Assembly: GCA_026874595.1 (NCBI GenBank)
Contig: CM049320.1
Location: 5,769,464 to 5,833,463, forward strand
Origin: Sipunculus nudus
Taxonomy: Eukaryota; Annelida; Sipuncula; Golfingiida; Sipunculidae
Reading direction: 5' to 3'
Length of the DNA: 64,000 nucleotides
This document shows, in pieces, positions 12,340-24,525 of this stretch; the stretch's first letter is position 1, and the number at the start of each line of letters is the position of its first letter. The position numbers were made by a program, and so were the translations under genes. A model generated the notes under the pieces. That model was given only the letters and a program-made list of their open reading frames with translations, was not told where the DNA came from and made no database searches.

Positions 12340-12655
12340 TGATTTTAGCAACTCTACCGAGCTTACCTAAAGATGACTCCACACGGAGGCCTACACGTTT
12401 CGAGGTGTAAAATTTTATGCCATACATTCGGTTTGACAAACAACCCTTTTCTGAACTTTCTGTTGCCGATCTGGTTTTGCTTAAATGCTTTCTAATGACA
12501 GACACCTTACCTCTCATTCGTCATTCCGGAAAAAAGTGATCGAAAGATCTGTTATGACTTAACGATTCTCCGCCCAAGTAAAGATGGAATTTGCCTTGAG
12601 TGTTTGGAAGGTGCATATTAAATCTTATCAAATATACCGTATTAGATGAACTGAT
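12340..12655 (-). other. Exon-like open stretches on the minus strand
   Basis: Going down the minus strand there is a strong acceptor (TTTTACTTCTGTTGCAG, near 12655) opening a 44-codon frame (MHLPNTQGKFHLYLGGESLS inside it), then the donor-like GAGAG/GTAAGG, then a TTCAG acceptor, a frame reading VKPNVWHKILHLETCRPPC, and the donor TTTAG/GTAAGC near 12366. The spacing suggests further exons of the candidate gene starting at 13055, but the phases do not fit without a frameshift (exon 1 ends in phase 1; the 44-codon frame needs phase 0). A dispersed repeat is an alternative. Confidence 0.25.
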
Positions 12656-12829
12656 CTGCAACAGAAGTAAAACAAACAAAGAAAACTAATATCTAAACAT
12701 ACACAAACATATACATATAAAGTGTACATATATACAGACCTAAGAGGGATATTAATCGAAACCCACCTTACTCTGTAGTATTTGTAGAAAGTTAAAAAAA
12801 TATACAATCGAAGTTGAGCAAGGTATTAC

Positions 12830-13055
12830 CTGTCATGGAAATATGGTTACAATATGTATAAAGACAAAATGCATCTTTATAGTAAAGGGTAAGGAGATTC
12901 GTAGTACGACAATATCGGTTGTCAACCAGGAAGCATGGACGAAGCATTGTAGTAGTTGTGAATTTTGTCGTTGTACCGCTGGACAATACACCTGGTACAA
13001 ACGTAAGAGCCAAGGTGTGAAATAAAACTACCGGAAACCATAATATAGAAACCAT
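12830..13055 (-). CDS. Candidate first exon of a secreted protein
   Basis: Minus-strand frame from ATG at 13055 encodes a classical signal peptide, MVSILWFPVVLFHTLALTF followed by VPGVLSSG, then a short Thr-rich linker (TTTKFTTTT) and a Cys-containing region (RPCFLVDNRYC and KDAFCLYTYC). The frame runs into the donor ACAG/GTAATA at 12830, giving 226 nt and ending in phase 1. Joining directly to the acceptor near 12655 in that phase would add only four codons before a stop. The family is not recognised. The signal peptide, Cys pattern and donor together support a genuine first exon, possibly of a decayed gene. Confidence 0.42.
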
Positions 13056-14420
13056 TACATAAGTTGCATGTACGTTGAATATTTTAAAATGTAAAAGAAC
13101 ATTGAATATATTTCAGTTGAACCTTAAGGCAAATCATGTTATCCTTAACAATTTGTTATGGCATACATGATATGAAAACAAAAAGATCTTAATTTTTAAA
13201 AACTTAAACATATTATTGGATGCCTCGTCAGACCAATGAATAACTCAGCTTGGTCATTGTATACCCGCGTACGCTGAGAAACCGGTGTGCGAGCAAAGAA
13301 AAATTGTAACAAATACTGGAACTGTTCCAAAGTAGATTAAATGTTAGCGGTAGCTAACAAGAACAAGAAAATGGTGACATGGCTCTAATTTCAACAAGAG
13401 TAAAAAGGCAGAATAAACCAGAATAGAATTAACCGTTCTATAAACAGTGAAGTAAACCTTAATATTCAATTAAACCGTGCGGATACGATACTGAATATGC
13501 AGTTTATGAACAACAAAACCTGCAAACAGCCGGTAAACCCTTGCTTCATGTACGCGAAGCATGATGAAGACCTACCAAACAGCAGCAGGTCTGAAGAGTG
13601 TGCATATAATTGGTTTTGTCGTTAAAAACATGTCTTGTACAATTTTTGTTGTAAAAGATAAACAACGGAGTTGGAAGAAACAAACCCTAGTTTAAAGTGA
13701 TCAGATGTATGACTCTTGTTTTTTTTTTTTTTTTTGTTAAAACACATTGGTCTGTATCTAATTGCTTATTTTCATTAAATGACAATATGTATGTAAAAAT
13801 ACCTCATCTGATTAAAATGCTTTATAACATGATAATATAAAACGACCGATATTCTGTTGATTAAATGCCAAATGTTGCTTGGAAAGTGCGGCTGACCTAA
13901 TGGAAATTGATGCTTACCTCGCCGGAATAAAAGAAATATATATTGTACAACAGTAAGCACTGACATGTCTAATTAAAATGTAACATGTTTGTTTCATTTG
14001 CGAAATTGGCTGTGACATGCGGGCATAAACCGAAAAGCTCCCACTTTTTGTTGTATGATTTAAACTCTCATTATATCAACAACTACATCAATGTCCTGGC
14101 TCGTTCACCGTGTTTATAATTGATTTAATAACATATCAGCGTGAATGAAGACAAAAGGCTAGTGCTGCAGCTTCAAGACTTGATAAAATGTTAACGTCAT
14201 TTGATCACGAAATCTAGGTTTCATGCAACTCTATAGATTAATCATTTTACAATTTTGCACGATTAACCCAAATATTGTTTTGTCCAAGGTTTTTTTTCTT
14301 CACGTTGTAAATTTAACTAAATTTAAAAATTCATATCAGTTATTAATAACAATATTTATTTGTTCATTCAATATCGGTTTAATACTCACTTTTATGAATA
14401 TTACAATATGACGGACAGAA

Positions 14421-14423
<3 letters not shown>

Positions 14424-14474
<51 letters not shown>
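14424..14474. repeat. (AT)n microsatellite
   Basis: About 50 bp of pure AT dinucleotide upstream of lipocalin A. A second run of about 43 bp sits at 14797-14839. The equivalent position in C is very short (ATATATATGG), so these arrays expanded after duplication or contracted in C. Confidence 0.95.
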
Positions 14475-14478
<4 letters not shown>

Positions 14479-14792
14479 AGATGCTACATGAATTACTAAC
14501 AACATGTGCTGAAAGTACGTAAGAAAGTGGGAAAATACATATATTAAAACGACGATATCCATCTGCAGACAAAACTTGATACAACACAAATGTGATTTTA
14601 GCAGCTTTTTGTTCCCGTGGATTTACCCGTGTTAATTTATTCAGCATTGCCATATAACATTTATAATGACAATCTCAGATGACAAAAATATAACTATACA
14701 TTTAAAATAAAATCTTGTAAAAATGCTTTATCTTTCTGAGCCAGCTAAGATTTAATTACAGGTGAATGTGCCCATATAATTTTAGTAATTTA

Positions 14793-14841
<49 letters not shown>

Positions 14842-14981
14842 ACTTTGGCACGTGTAAAATTTTCAACGTTAAGAATTTCTGACTTAACAATGCCCTTTTA
14901 CCTGTCTGTACAGCCACCTGTCACTCATTTATTATGTTGGGATTACACCACGCCTTCCTCATATGACGTGTCCGATTGGTC

Positions 14982-14989
14982 TATAAAAG
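14982..14989 (+). promoter_or_regulatory. TATA box of lipocalin A
   Basis: TATAAAAG stands 95 bp before the ATG at 15077. TGACGTG at 14964-14970 lies just upstream, next to an inverted CCAAT (ATTGG). The same arrangement of TGACGTG then TATAAAAG recurs in C. The palindromic TGACGTCA found further upstream in B and C reads TGACTTA in A. Confidence 0.65.
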
Positions 14990-15076
14990 AACTGCCGAAT
15001 AGCAGGTAGTTGAATCTGCTCAGTTTGAATAGACCACTCGCTTCTGTGTTAATTCTCAACTACAACATTGCTCATC

Positions 15077-16928
15077 ATGACTGGAGGAAGAAAAGTGCTT
15101 TGGTTGGCCTTGGTTCTCTTAGGCTACATCAACCACCCTACCTCAGGTAACTTTTTTATTCTTAGAAAGGGAAAGTATTTATCAAATGTATAACGTTCGG
15201 ATGTTATAACCAGAAAAATGAATCAGGAATAAAGATTCTTTTGTAACAGATTTTTATTATCGTATTTTTTTAAATGTTTTGTTAAGGAAACCGCCTGCAT
15301 TTTATCTACTTTCTAAGTTTATTATTTAGATCTGCAGAGTTCCATTTTGGTTCATGGCTACGCGAAAGGGCGGTACCGCTCCATTCCTGTCATCGCATTT
15401 ATTCTGGTCTCACTCAGACCCGGGGTCTACCGGCAGGTCCTGGATTTGTAATTAACCCAATAACATGGGCAATTACACGGAGGAATCTCCCCAGACCTGC
15501 ATAGCCTTCAGTGCGGCTGAGTAAGATTATATGTGTACTGCATCAGTTGATCACATATAAATTATGTTTCTGATACTGTAATTTTAGTGTTTGGTTACTA
15601 TATGATATCGCTACTGTTTTTCTAGAAGATGCTCAAGCGTATGTTGCAGGCGCAGTTAAAAGATAATGATTTAACAGGCTTGTAAAGTGTCAAATATTAG
15701 ATATTGACACCATTGCATACTATATCCAATCTGTCTTTAAAGATAGAGCTTCTTGCCCTGTTATTATTTTAGGTGTACAGATGTAAACGACTATATGGAC
15801 AGTATCTTCTGAAAACAAATGTTCTATTACCAGTTTTTTTTTCACCTATGTTAAGGTATTATGGTTGAAGCTTGGGTCAATGTCATTAGCTTCTATTACC
15901 AATATTAATTTGTTCTATTTTATATTTGGAGATGTAGAAGTAGAACCACCTGTGTGTCCTTTTATATGTTATTTCACTGCCTAAAGGAGAGCTTGAGATT
16001 AATTATTTCAATTACATATCGCGTTCGTCCAGGAAATTTACATTTCTTTTACTAAATGTATGTGTGTGACAAGCTCCCCATCCCTAAACTTTGGGCGGAT
16101 ACTGTCTTTTTTGTCCTTTAGGCATTGTTCCTTCCGAAGACCATATACTATAGGTGGAGAGTGTTTGTCGCACTTCGTTCCTGACATATCAAATTCGTCC
16201 CTTTTTTTCTCATAGAAATTTTCATTAGCCATTACAACGACAAATTTCCTGCAAGCGTCTGTGGCTTTCGTTAACATGTCGTTTAAAAGATTGATTCTGT
16301 CCAATGTCATTTGGGTGTTTATCGGATTTCATAAACATGTCGTTAAGCACGCCTGCTTAGAAGATGCTCCTGCTCAATGTCATATGGCGCGCCTATCTGG
16401 TTTTGCCCGAGATCACCTCTGTTTTTTTTATGTAGGCTTCCCCCATGAGAATTTCTTGAAAAAGTAAAACATATACAGTTTGACACCTCATGGGAATCAG
16501 GTCCTGTCAATTGTTCAGATCAGATTTTAATATTCTAAATTTGCGATACATTTACGTAAAACCAGCACAAAACTTTAAAATGTTGGCATAATTATATAAA
16601 TTTGCAATACATGAAGAAATATTTCTTTAAAAACCAGGTATCTTTAAGCGAGCTGGTGAGCAAGCATTCATGTATTCAATTACCTGCCTTTTGTACTCAG
16701 CTGATATAGTCTCTTCAATCCGCAGCTGGCACTTGTACCACCAGTAATGTTCCCCTGGATGAAGACTTTGATGAAGACAAGGTTTGCCCGATATTTCTTT
16801 CCGGTAAGAGGAAAAATTTATAAAGATAATTCAAATATTCAAAACAGATTTAAATTGATTTCTGTAGTTTTGTTTGTATTGAAGAAAAATCTAAAAGCTT
16901 AATTGATATTAAGGCTTAAATATTGATT

Positions 16929-16980
<52 letters not shown>

Positions 16981-17315
16981 GATTGTTCATTTATGTAAAG
17001 CCTTTGGTCATAAGTATGTTTATAATTCCTACAACTTCATAAGATATATATCTTGAAGTAAGGACACAGTTACAATTTGATTATAATCAATTTTTATCAG
17101 CTGATCGGCCAGTGGGTCAACTGGCGTTATTACCAGACCTTCAAACCTGCTGAATATGACTTTATCATCACCGTCTACAGAAACGGAGGCAACCTCTATT
17201 ACAAAGAGTCGTACACGTGAGTATATAATGATGTTTATTATATGGGAAAGTATGAGGACAGGTAATCAAAATCGTCAATCATAAAGTCAAGGAATTGTAA
17301 TATGAATAATACAGC

Positions 17316-17350
<35 letters not shown>

Positions 17351-18873
17351 CATATAAATAATGTTGCTGTGGATAAATGTATATGTGTATGGTCTATAGT
17401 GTACACTGAGAATAACACATATGAAAACTTTTGCTTTCAGAAATAACGGTGACACCCCATGTGTTTTAGGTTTACCAAACTTGTTGGCACCGGGCAATGA
17501 TGAAGGAACATACCTTGTGGGCGGGAGTAAGTGCGCATTATATATTACATATTGTCATTTGTTTGACTGTAGAATTAATAAATTCCGGTAAGAAATATAA
17601 ACATAACGTTATAATAAAAAAAATACATGAGATTCATGTTCAACTTATCATATCAGATGATATATGCCGGGATCTAATAATCATCAATACAGTTGTATAA
17701 TTTATAATAACCAGGGGTGAATTTAGATATTGATTAATAAAACTGGCTAAAATATTTGAGCCAAAGACTGATTATTTTTTATTATTTGTTTTTAAAGTTA
17801 AGCCGAAACAAAGGAGTAGCATTTCATTATTTATTGAATTTTGACATATCCAATAATAACTATTATGATGAAAGCGATTAGACATTCATACGTTATACAG
17901 TGAAATTAATGTTGATGCCTTTAACTGTAAAGCCAAAGTCCACACCGATTAAATGAAGACCAAGAACACCAGAAGAAAATTCTTTCGAGTTACACCATGT
18001 GTAAATATACAAAAATATCAGGGTTAAAATTGTGACTTTAATTGTGATTGTGACATTTAACAAAATTTCCTCCTTTAATTTTTATCATCACATCATCGGC
18101 AAACGCAGAAAGAGTATATTAAAAAATTCCTCGCGTTGAGCAAAATCTATACAGAGAAATTGTATTTGGTGGTAAAGGATGAATCGTTTGAACTTTCCTG
18201 AATACTGATTTGTAACGTTGGGAAGGAACTTTGGCCGTACCAAAAATGTAAAAAGCAAATAAATTATATCAAAGTAGATAGGTGAAGCATAAAAAGATAA
18301 AGACTAAACGGGGAATCGAGAAACAGCGATAATGAATTCAATTAACTTTACTTTCAGCTGTCCAAATTCGCTACCTGAAAGTGACGGATGAGTACTTTGT
18401 GGTCTTCCAGTGTTTCACCGAGTCAAACGGTGTATGCACTGATTATGCAGCTAATATCGCGTATAAGGCCGGTGAACGGGATAATGTTGACCTGGATGAC
18501 ATTGAGTCGGAGTACATTGGTGATGCTTGTGCTGATCCGCAGACATATGCCGAAAATATCGGAGAGGGTAAGTACCACAGTTATTCTTACGTTTACACGC
18601 ACTTCGTATCTTCTGTTCTAAAGTGGCACAAGCATTTATCAAGTTAATAACTGCAAACCTAATTATCCTGTTAGAATTTATTGATTAAACTATGCGTTTT
18701 TTTTAATTACATATATTTTATCATTAAGTTCGAATATATTTCACATACGGACGGAAGAAACTGGTCTCACGTTTCTTCAAACAACGACATACTAGTTTCA
18801 ACTTTTCCATGCCTCCATAAGTATGTCCATTTTGCTAAAGTATGGATTTCTGATTTCAGATTGCCTCGCATAG
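15077..18873 (+). CDS. Secreted lipocalin, copy A (six exons, 183 aa)
   Basis: Exons: 15077-15146, 16726-16781, 17101-17216, 17441-17526, 18358-18567 and 18860-18873. All introns are GT-AG and all phases fit (1, 0, 2, 1, 1), giving 552 nt. Residues 1-23 form a signal peptide (MTGGRKVLWLALVLLGYINH then PTS). The mature protein starts AGTC; VPLDEDFDEDKLIGQWVNW carries the lipocalin G-x-W motif (G45, W47), and YLKVTDEYFVVFQC (residues 115-128) matches the lipocalin TDY motif. Six mature Cys (27, 88, 128, 136, 167, 181) could form three disulfides. Length and motif order fit the family, whose members bind small hydrophobic ligands extracellularly; the Arg of the third lipocalin motif is not evident. 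The last exon is only 14 nt of coding sequence (DCLA). The ligand and tissue are unknown. Confidence 0.85.
16010..16290 (-). other. Copy-A-specific insert in lipocalin intron 1 with an open frame
   Basis: Aligning intron 1 of A with C (40720-40760), about 270 bp are present only in A. They hold most of a 90-codon minus-strand frame (KCDKHSPPIVYGLRKEQC, DACRKFVVVMANENFY) of mixed, non-repetitive composition. It may be an inserted retrocopy or element piece, or sequence deleted from B and C. The protein is not recognised. Confidence 0.4.
16936..16975. repeat. (AT)n microsatellite in lipocalin A intron 2
   Basis: Pure AT dinucleotide run. Another lies in intron 3 at 17319-17347. The same introns of B (29394-29447, over 50 bp) and C (about 41911-41921, about 10 bp) have different lengths. 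Confidence 0.95.
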
Positions 18874-19965
18874 ACGTGAAGAAAGCGAAATGGAAACAAA
18901 CCCTCTCACCTGCAAACGTGTAGAGATAAAAAAAAAGACATACCACACATACATTTTTGTTTAGTCGCCCAAATAATATGATCTAAATACACACTTTAAG
19001 GAAGACAATAATTGAACCAATGTTGTCATTAATAATCACTTTGGGTTACAATAATTTTACACAACATTAATTACAAGAACACTTTTATTTCACAAACGTT
19101 ATAATGCATAATATTTCCTGTGTTTTGGTTAACTGGTGTTTCCTTTTTTCATAATTCTGCGTCCTTTGATATTTCATGAATAAAAAGGTATTGATGCAAT
19201 ATCGTGTTTTCATTGTATTATCAACTGGTGGTTCCTGAAAGCGAATGGCTAAAGAAAGGTATTCCTTAGACGTTCCAATAACATCAATACAAAACAAGAA
19301 AATAAATTTTAGCACGGATGTTACAATTTCACATTATATATCAAATCAAGTTGGGCAAAATGTCCAGGGACCTGAAAAAAATATGCAGGACCTAAAGATC
19401 ACTTTAAGGTTTTCCTAAAAAATCAACCTAAGTGATCTCGTTAAAGCATCAGAGATTCACTAAAATATATTAATAATTTTTTTATGACTTTTGAATTATT
19501 TCCCTACCCGTGTGTATAAAATTTTGTCATTCAAAAGCCATGCGAAATATCATAATATGTCCTAAGGTTACCGTTTTCTTAACAAGATAGATAACGTCAA
19601 CAATACTCCCCAGGCCTATCATTAAAAGAGATTTTAAAATTTACCTTAACATAAGTTAACAGGCAAGGGATATTACATTGTGGCTTGTGAATTTGTCACT
19701 GTTATGCTCATACATTAACTCTAATGGTAGCATATGTTGGACAAGCAGAAATCAAATGTGGTCCGACATGAAAACTTGGATAGAACTAAAAGTTTATCAT
19801 TGGATGATAGGTTTTGTTATTCAGCAACAAAGGGTCGTGAGTAGGCCGTGATATTTACCATAGACAGATAATTATGATAACTCCTACTGTAACCAGCTTC
19901 CAGTCTAATAGATAGTTGTAATCCTAATGCTAATAGGTATCTATTACCTCTCGCCCGTTTCTTAC

Positions 19966-20069
19966 CATTGAAGATCATGATTATATCCTGAAAGAGCCGT
20001 CACACAAATTACGTCGATCCCGCCACGATACCCTTCTGTGATATTCACATCTTTGCCTTGATTGGCATG
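19966..20069 (-). CDS. Exon of an unrecognised gene on the opposite strand (family 2, copy A)
   Basis: Bounded by GTAG acceptor and ATG/GTAAGA donor on the minus strand, this 104-nt exon reads HANQGKDVNITEGYRGGIDV then ICVTALSGYNHDLQ. A homologous exon at 63319-63411 (plus strand of the inverted flank) keeps an open frame, both splice sites and an in-frame 9-nt deletion, which is how constrained coding sequence behaves. In C (44561-44668) the frame is kept but both splice sites are lost. A probable 5' exon lies at about 20640-20717. The family is not recognised. Confidence 0.45.
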
Positions 20070-20629
20070 CTACTTTCTTACAATAACACTGTTTATTATA
20101 TCGACCTTTGTAGAGTTGAGTATACAAAATTAAAATAATTTAGCCTTGGTAATTGTAATGCATGATAAGGGAAAATTGACTTCAGATTAGACTGAAACAG
20201 TGGAACCACACATGGTAAAAACCATCAAGAGATGTAAATACATAAATTTCTCTTTCGTTCAATCTATTTTTAGTTTGATACATATTTTAGGACCATGGAA
20301 CAGATATACATGCAGAACACTCCCCTTCGACATCACCTGAATTAAATGAAAAAGAAGAGTCTTTTAGCAAACATATCTACATTGCCGTGAAGAGCCAGGC
20401 CTGTATCATAAAACCGTTGGGCATCCTAATTCACTTTATATCTTCCTGCAATTGTTAAATGCGATGCCAACATACATTGATCTCCTTACTTAATTTAGCA
20501 GGTCATGACTGAGCGCTACAAGCGCTCTCCTTCTGCTGTGACACCACTTCGGAAATTTAATAACGTGACAAATTTTAAACCCATGTAAAACACTTTCCTT
20601 ATGTCGTAAGTGGATGTGATGGGTATGTA

Positions 20630-20729
20630 AATGGACAGAACACTGACAAGCTATGGTGCCCGACTCTTGACATATTTTCTTTGCCGCTGTTACCTGGCAT
20701 ATTTGTCCTAAGATCATCAGTAAAGACAC
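20630..20729 (-). CDS. Candidate first exon of family 2, copy A
   Basis: Minus-strand frame with ATG at 20717 reads MILGQICQVTAAKKICQESG then TIACQCSV; upstream codons add SLL, making a hydrophobic leader. The inverted copy at 62535-62598 reads VTAAKEDCQEPGAKACECSV in the same frame, with four Cys positions shared. In the inverted copy a donor ACAA/GTAAAG follows; in A the aligned site is ATTTACATA, so the donor appears lost and copy A may be dead. The leader itself does not align in frame in the other copy. Confidence 0.35.
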
Positions 20730-21099
20730 AATGGTAAATTGCGTATAAGACTAAGATCACTTGGTCCGGTGGTAGGACGTCAACCTACGGTCCAGGGTAA
20801 TCCTTGGTGCTCTATGGAGACTTTATGTTTGCAAATAGTCAGTCAATTGTCTAGTAAATAAACCTGAGAAACGTTGGGCATGCCGTAGCGGAACATCGAA
20901 CCGGAAAGAGGAAGTACTTCAGTCTATGCATGTTCTAAGCTTCAGGTACAAGAAGCTTTAGACTCTACTAAACCAGTGATGAATTTACCAGTGTCCGAGC
21001 TGTCCGAGTCGCGCGGTTGTATTAGATAGGCCCTCATCACTCAACTCGTCTAAGGAATTTGGTTGGATCTTTAGAGTAGTAATTATCACTTTATATTTT

Positions 21100-21880
21100 A
21101 GATCATCGTACCACATTACACCGTGTATATATTTGCCCTTATGTAAAAAAAAGTGTTTATCTGAAATATTATGTATAAATAATGCATAGAATATCTTTAT
21201 ACAGGACTTCAATATTTGCATATAATATCAAGGTATAACCGGTATAATTAATCCTATCTTCTATATTCTGTGATATCGCTAACAATATATTTGACTTTAG
21301 ATTAACACGCTGGTGTTATCAGTTGATTTCGTCTGAAATTTTGCGATATTTCAAATAAATTAATAATTAATCATCCATTCAAATTATGTTGAATTTCGAT
21401 GATACAGCGTGTAATATGATTCACTTTATAATGCTTTTATAACAAAGAATAAATATTAAAGAAAATAGTATTTACTCTTCTTCAATTCACCAAACTAAAT
21501 TCCTTTGCCGACTTAAAAAGGTTCAAGTGTAAAGTGGATCCTAAAAGATAGTTCTATGGCTGTTCCAATCCTTTGAGCTTTATGATATCTGTTGTTTTAG
21601 ATATTTTATTGATACTGAATATGCACATATAAATCACATAATACAAGCATCAGTGGGATTAAGTGCAAGCTACTAAAAGCTTACCTCGACTCTCTCCCGA
21701 ATGTTTCCATTAACAATATACGATGGCAGTATTCAGAGTGTTTGGATGTGAGTGAGTTTAGGTGAGGTAGGGTGGTATGGATGTTGGGTAAGTGAAGGCA
21801 AGTTGTAAATTTTCTTAGTAAGAATGGAAGAAATTGTTCATTTGTTCTTTTTTTTTAAATTTAATTAATTATTTGGAAGA
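21100..21880. other. AT-rich intergenic stretch
   Basis: No supported gene. The region holds GTGAGTTTAGGTGAGGTAGG-like G/T-rich sequence next to the 3' end of the LINE at 21.89 kb. Confidence 0.4.
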
Positions 21881-21889
21881 CAAGTATTC

Positions 21890-24110
21890 AAAATTGTTTT
21901 TGTTTCATTTTTGTTTCAGGTCCTAGTATATTAGGACTAATTTTATGACTGAATTATGAATATCACTTTTAGGGGAAAATATGGTGGGGAATATTATATT
22001 TTGAACCTTTTTGTGTCTTCTATGTATGAAGATACTGCTTCAAAAATTTCTTCATTTCTGATGAGGCTTGCATAAGGTTTTCCATAAAGAAGTTCTTCTA
22101 CAGGTATATTTAGGGGGAGATGTTTACTTCTAGAGTTGACATGGAGGTGACACTGCAGTAGGAAATGTTCTGCGTTTTCTGTTTCGAATCCACATTGGCA
22201 TTTTGAATCGTTTGATAAGTGTCTTCTATATAAATCATGGTTTAGATTACTGCACTGTGTTCTTAGTCGTGTGTGAATTATCTGGGCTCTTCTTGGTCCT
22301 GAATTATAATATTTAGGTGGTTTGTTTTTAGCAATTTTTCTTGGTATATTATTTTTTAGCAATTAAAAGGTCTGGCAGTGTTTAAGTCTATCATCTAGTT
22401 TGTTCCATAGTCGTATAGATTTTGGTAGGAATGAGTTGTAGTACAGCTCTGTTCTAGAGAAAATGTTTTGTATATTGAGTAGAGCACTTGACCTTGTATT
22501 AAAGGTATAGTTTCTTGGTGGAGGTAATAGAAGGTAAAGGTACTTTGGAGTTTCTTGTTTTAACATTTTGTGTAGTTAGATGACCACAGAGTTTTCCCTA
22601 CGTTTTTTTAATTGGGGCCAGCCTGTTTCTTTGTATAGTTTGGCATGGCTAGTTCCTCTGACACAGCCTGTCACAATCCTGGCAGCTTGTAGCTGCACTG
22701 CCTCCAATGTATCACTTTGCTCTTGTGTGCAGTTACACCACACAACATTGCTATATTCCAATATTGGCCTTATATAAGTGAAGTATATGTTTTTAAGAGT
22801 TTTCCTATCAAGCATATATTTCAGTTTGCTTAGTATTAATACTTTAGAGTTTGCTTTGGCTTTTATATTTTCTATGTGATCATTCCATTTACAGTCCTTT
22901 CTGAATGTTAATCCTAGATGTTTGTGACTGTTAAATTTATCTATTTTAATGCCATTTAAATATAGGTCTGGGTGAGAAGTTTTAGATGATTTAGATGAAA
23001 ATATTAAGGATTTGGTTTTCTTTGTGTTAAAAGTGACTAACCATTTTGTGGACCATATAAATATTTTATCTAAGTCATTGTTTAAACTTTTTTCTGCTAA
23101 TGATGGATTTTCATATATAGAGATATAACATAGTATCCTCAGCGAATAATCTAATATTGCTCACTATGTTTTCTGTGATGTCGTTGATGAATATTAAAAA
23201 TAATAGGGGTCCCAGTATGGACCCTTGGGGTACTCCTGCATGAAGTGATCCCCAATCAGAAAGTTCATTTTCAATTATTACTCTTTGTTTCCTATTTTTT
23301 AAATACTGTGCTAACCACCGAAGTAATTTTCCTTTAATTCCAACTGATGACAATTTGGTGAGGAGGCCTTCAGACCAGACCTTGTCAAAAGCTTTACTCA
23401 TATCTAGGAATACAGCCTGTACTTCCTTGCCTTTATCAACGTCTTGGCAGATTGAATTGTATAGGTCAGACAGTTAGTATACTGTCGAGTCTCCTGGGAT
23501 AAAGCCAGACTGATATGGGCTTATTATGTTATTCTCTTTTAAAAAGTTGTACATTTGGGCAAAGATTATTTTTTAAAAAAGTTTGCATATACAGTATGTC
23601 AGTGATATAAGTCTGTAATTAATTGGCATATTTTTTCCCCATTTTTATAGATTGGTGATACGTTAGCCTTTTTCCATAGTGAGGGAAGTTGCCCTGTTTC
23701 CATTGACAAGGTAAAAAATTTCCATAGTGGATAAACCAGTTCTTTGTGGCATTCCCGAAGGACGATTGGGGGCACTTCATCAGGACCTTGGGACTTGTTA
23801 CAGTTTAGACCTTTCATTATTGATTCTAGTTCATTAATATCAATAATGATTTTGTCAAGTCTATTTCTATTTTTACTAGCTAGGAATGGTGTGGATGAAT
23901 TGTTTTCCTGAATTATTGTTTGTTTAATAAATTGTTCATTTAATAAATTTGCCTTATCCTTTGACTCTGTTGCAAATGTTCCATCTTTATTGATAAGTGG
24001 AGGTATGAGTTGTTGGTTATTACCCTTCATTAAGATATTTACAGTTTTCCACCACTGTCTTTCATTATGTAGGTTATTTTTAAGTTCAGCTGCAACTTTT
24101 GATATCTGTT
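21890..24110 (-). mobile_element. CR1/Jockey-like LINE, 5'-truncated
   Basis: Minus-strand non-LTR retrotransposon with a largely readable ORF2 C-terminal two thirds. Blocks in order: KSQGPDEVPPIVLREC and WKKANVSPIYKNGEK (RT start, 23599-24030), SPYQSGFIPGDSTVY, FLDMSKAFDKVW, then GVPQGSILGPLLFLIFINDI, FAEDTMLYL, KHLGLTF, RPILEYSNVVWC, and a C-terminal Cys/His motif CQCGFETENAEHFLLQC. Frames are interrupted by single TAA codons (near 23475, 22576, 22363) rather than heavy decay, so this is a fairly recent insertion. The catalytic FADD reads FAED. The endonuclease and 5' part are missing. The 3' end reaches an A/T-rich tail near 21850-21900. Confidence 0.85.
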
Positions 24111-24379
24111 ATATGACTCAGGGCAATGAATATTAGTCTTTAACTTCAGCGCCCTGTATATAAAAGACACATGTAAATATTAAGTGACAGTCCATAGTAC
24201 TAGGTTGCATTAATGAATTATGTCCAACTCTACCCGTTCAAACAATAGATCACAATTTAGTCCTATCTACATACTTTACAGCATACTTTCTATTCCATCT
24301 ATGTTTTAGGAATATCTGTTTTAGACACAGTCAACAGGTATTACTCTCTGCATCCAAACAGACAGACCCTCTCCAACCA

Positions 24380-24525
24380 GACATCCAGAATTATGCCAGA
24401 TAGTTCAAGGACGAATTAGCACTTCAGTTACTGTTTAATCAACATATGTCATGGAAAGCCGTGAATATGCTCAACAACAGAACCTTCGAACTGGTCATGT
24501 CATCAGCTGACAAATATGGTTCCAC
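24380..24525 (+). pseudogene. Decayed PAN exon
   Basis: Homologous to the PAN exon at 427-678: the stretch SWKAVNMLNNRTFELVMS aligns with SCKAVNTFYNRTCELVLS. Two conserved Cys codons have become Trp and Phe, and the upstream part carries stops (GACGAATTAG, CTGTTTAATC). No lectin exons follow. The LINE at 21.9-24.1 kb lies just upstream. Confidence 0.6.

Larger units (their letters stand above)
13780..20090 (+). repeat. Lipocalin duplicon A
   Basis: About 6.3 kb, homologous in direct orientation to 38.6-44.7 kb (C) and in inverted orientation to 27.6-32.9 kb (B). Similarity covers upstream DNA, all six exons, introns and the 3' flank, for example the shared block CTCTCGCCCGTTTCTTA before the 20.06 kb breakpoint. 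The 3' flank of A continues to about 21.09 kb in an inverted copy at 62.1-64.0 kb. Confidence 0.75.

Noticed and set aside
14336-14653. Ile/Tyr-rich open frames over AT repeats (also near 14794, 17279 and 31877)
   Set aside because: They are translations of (AT)n microsatellites.
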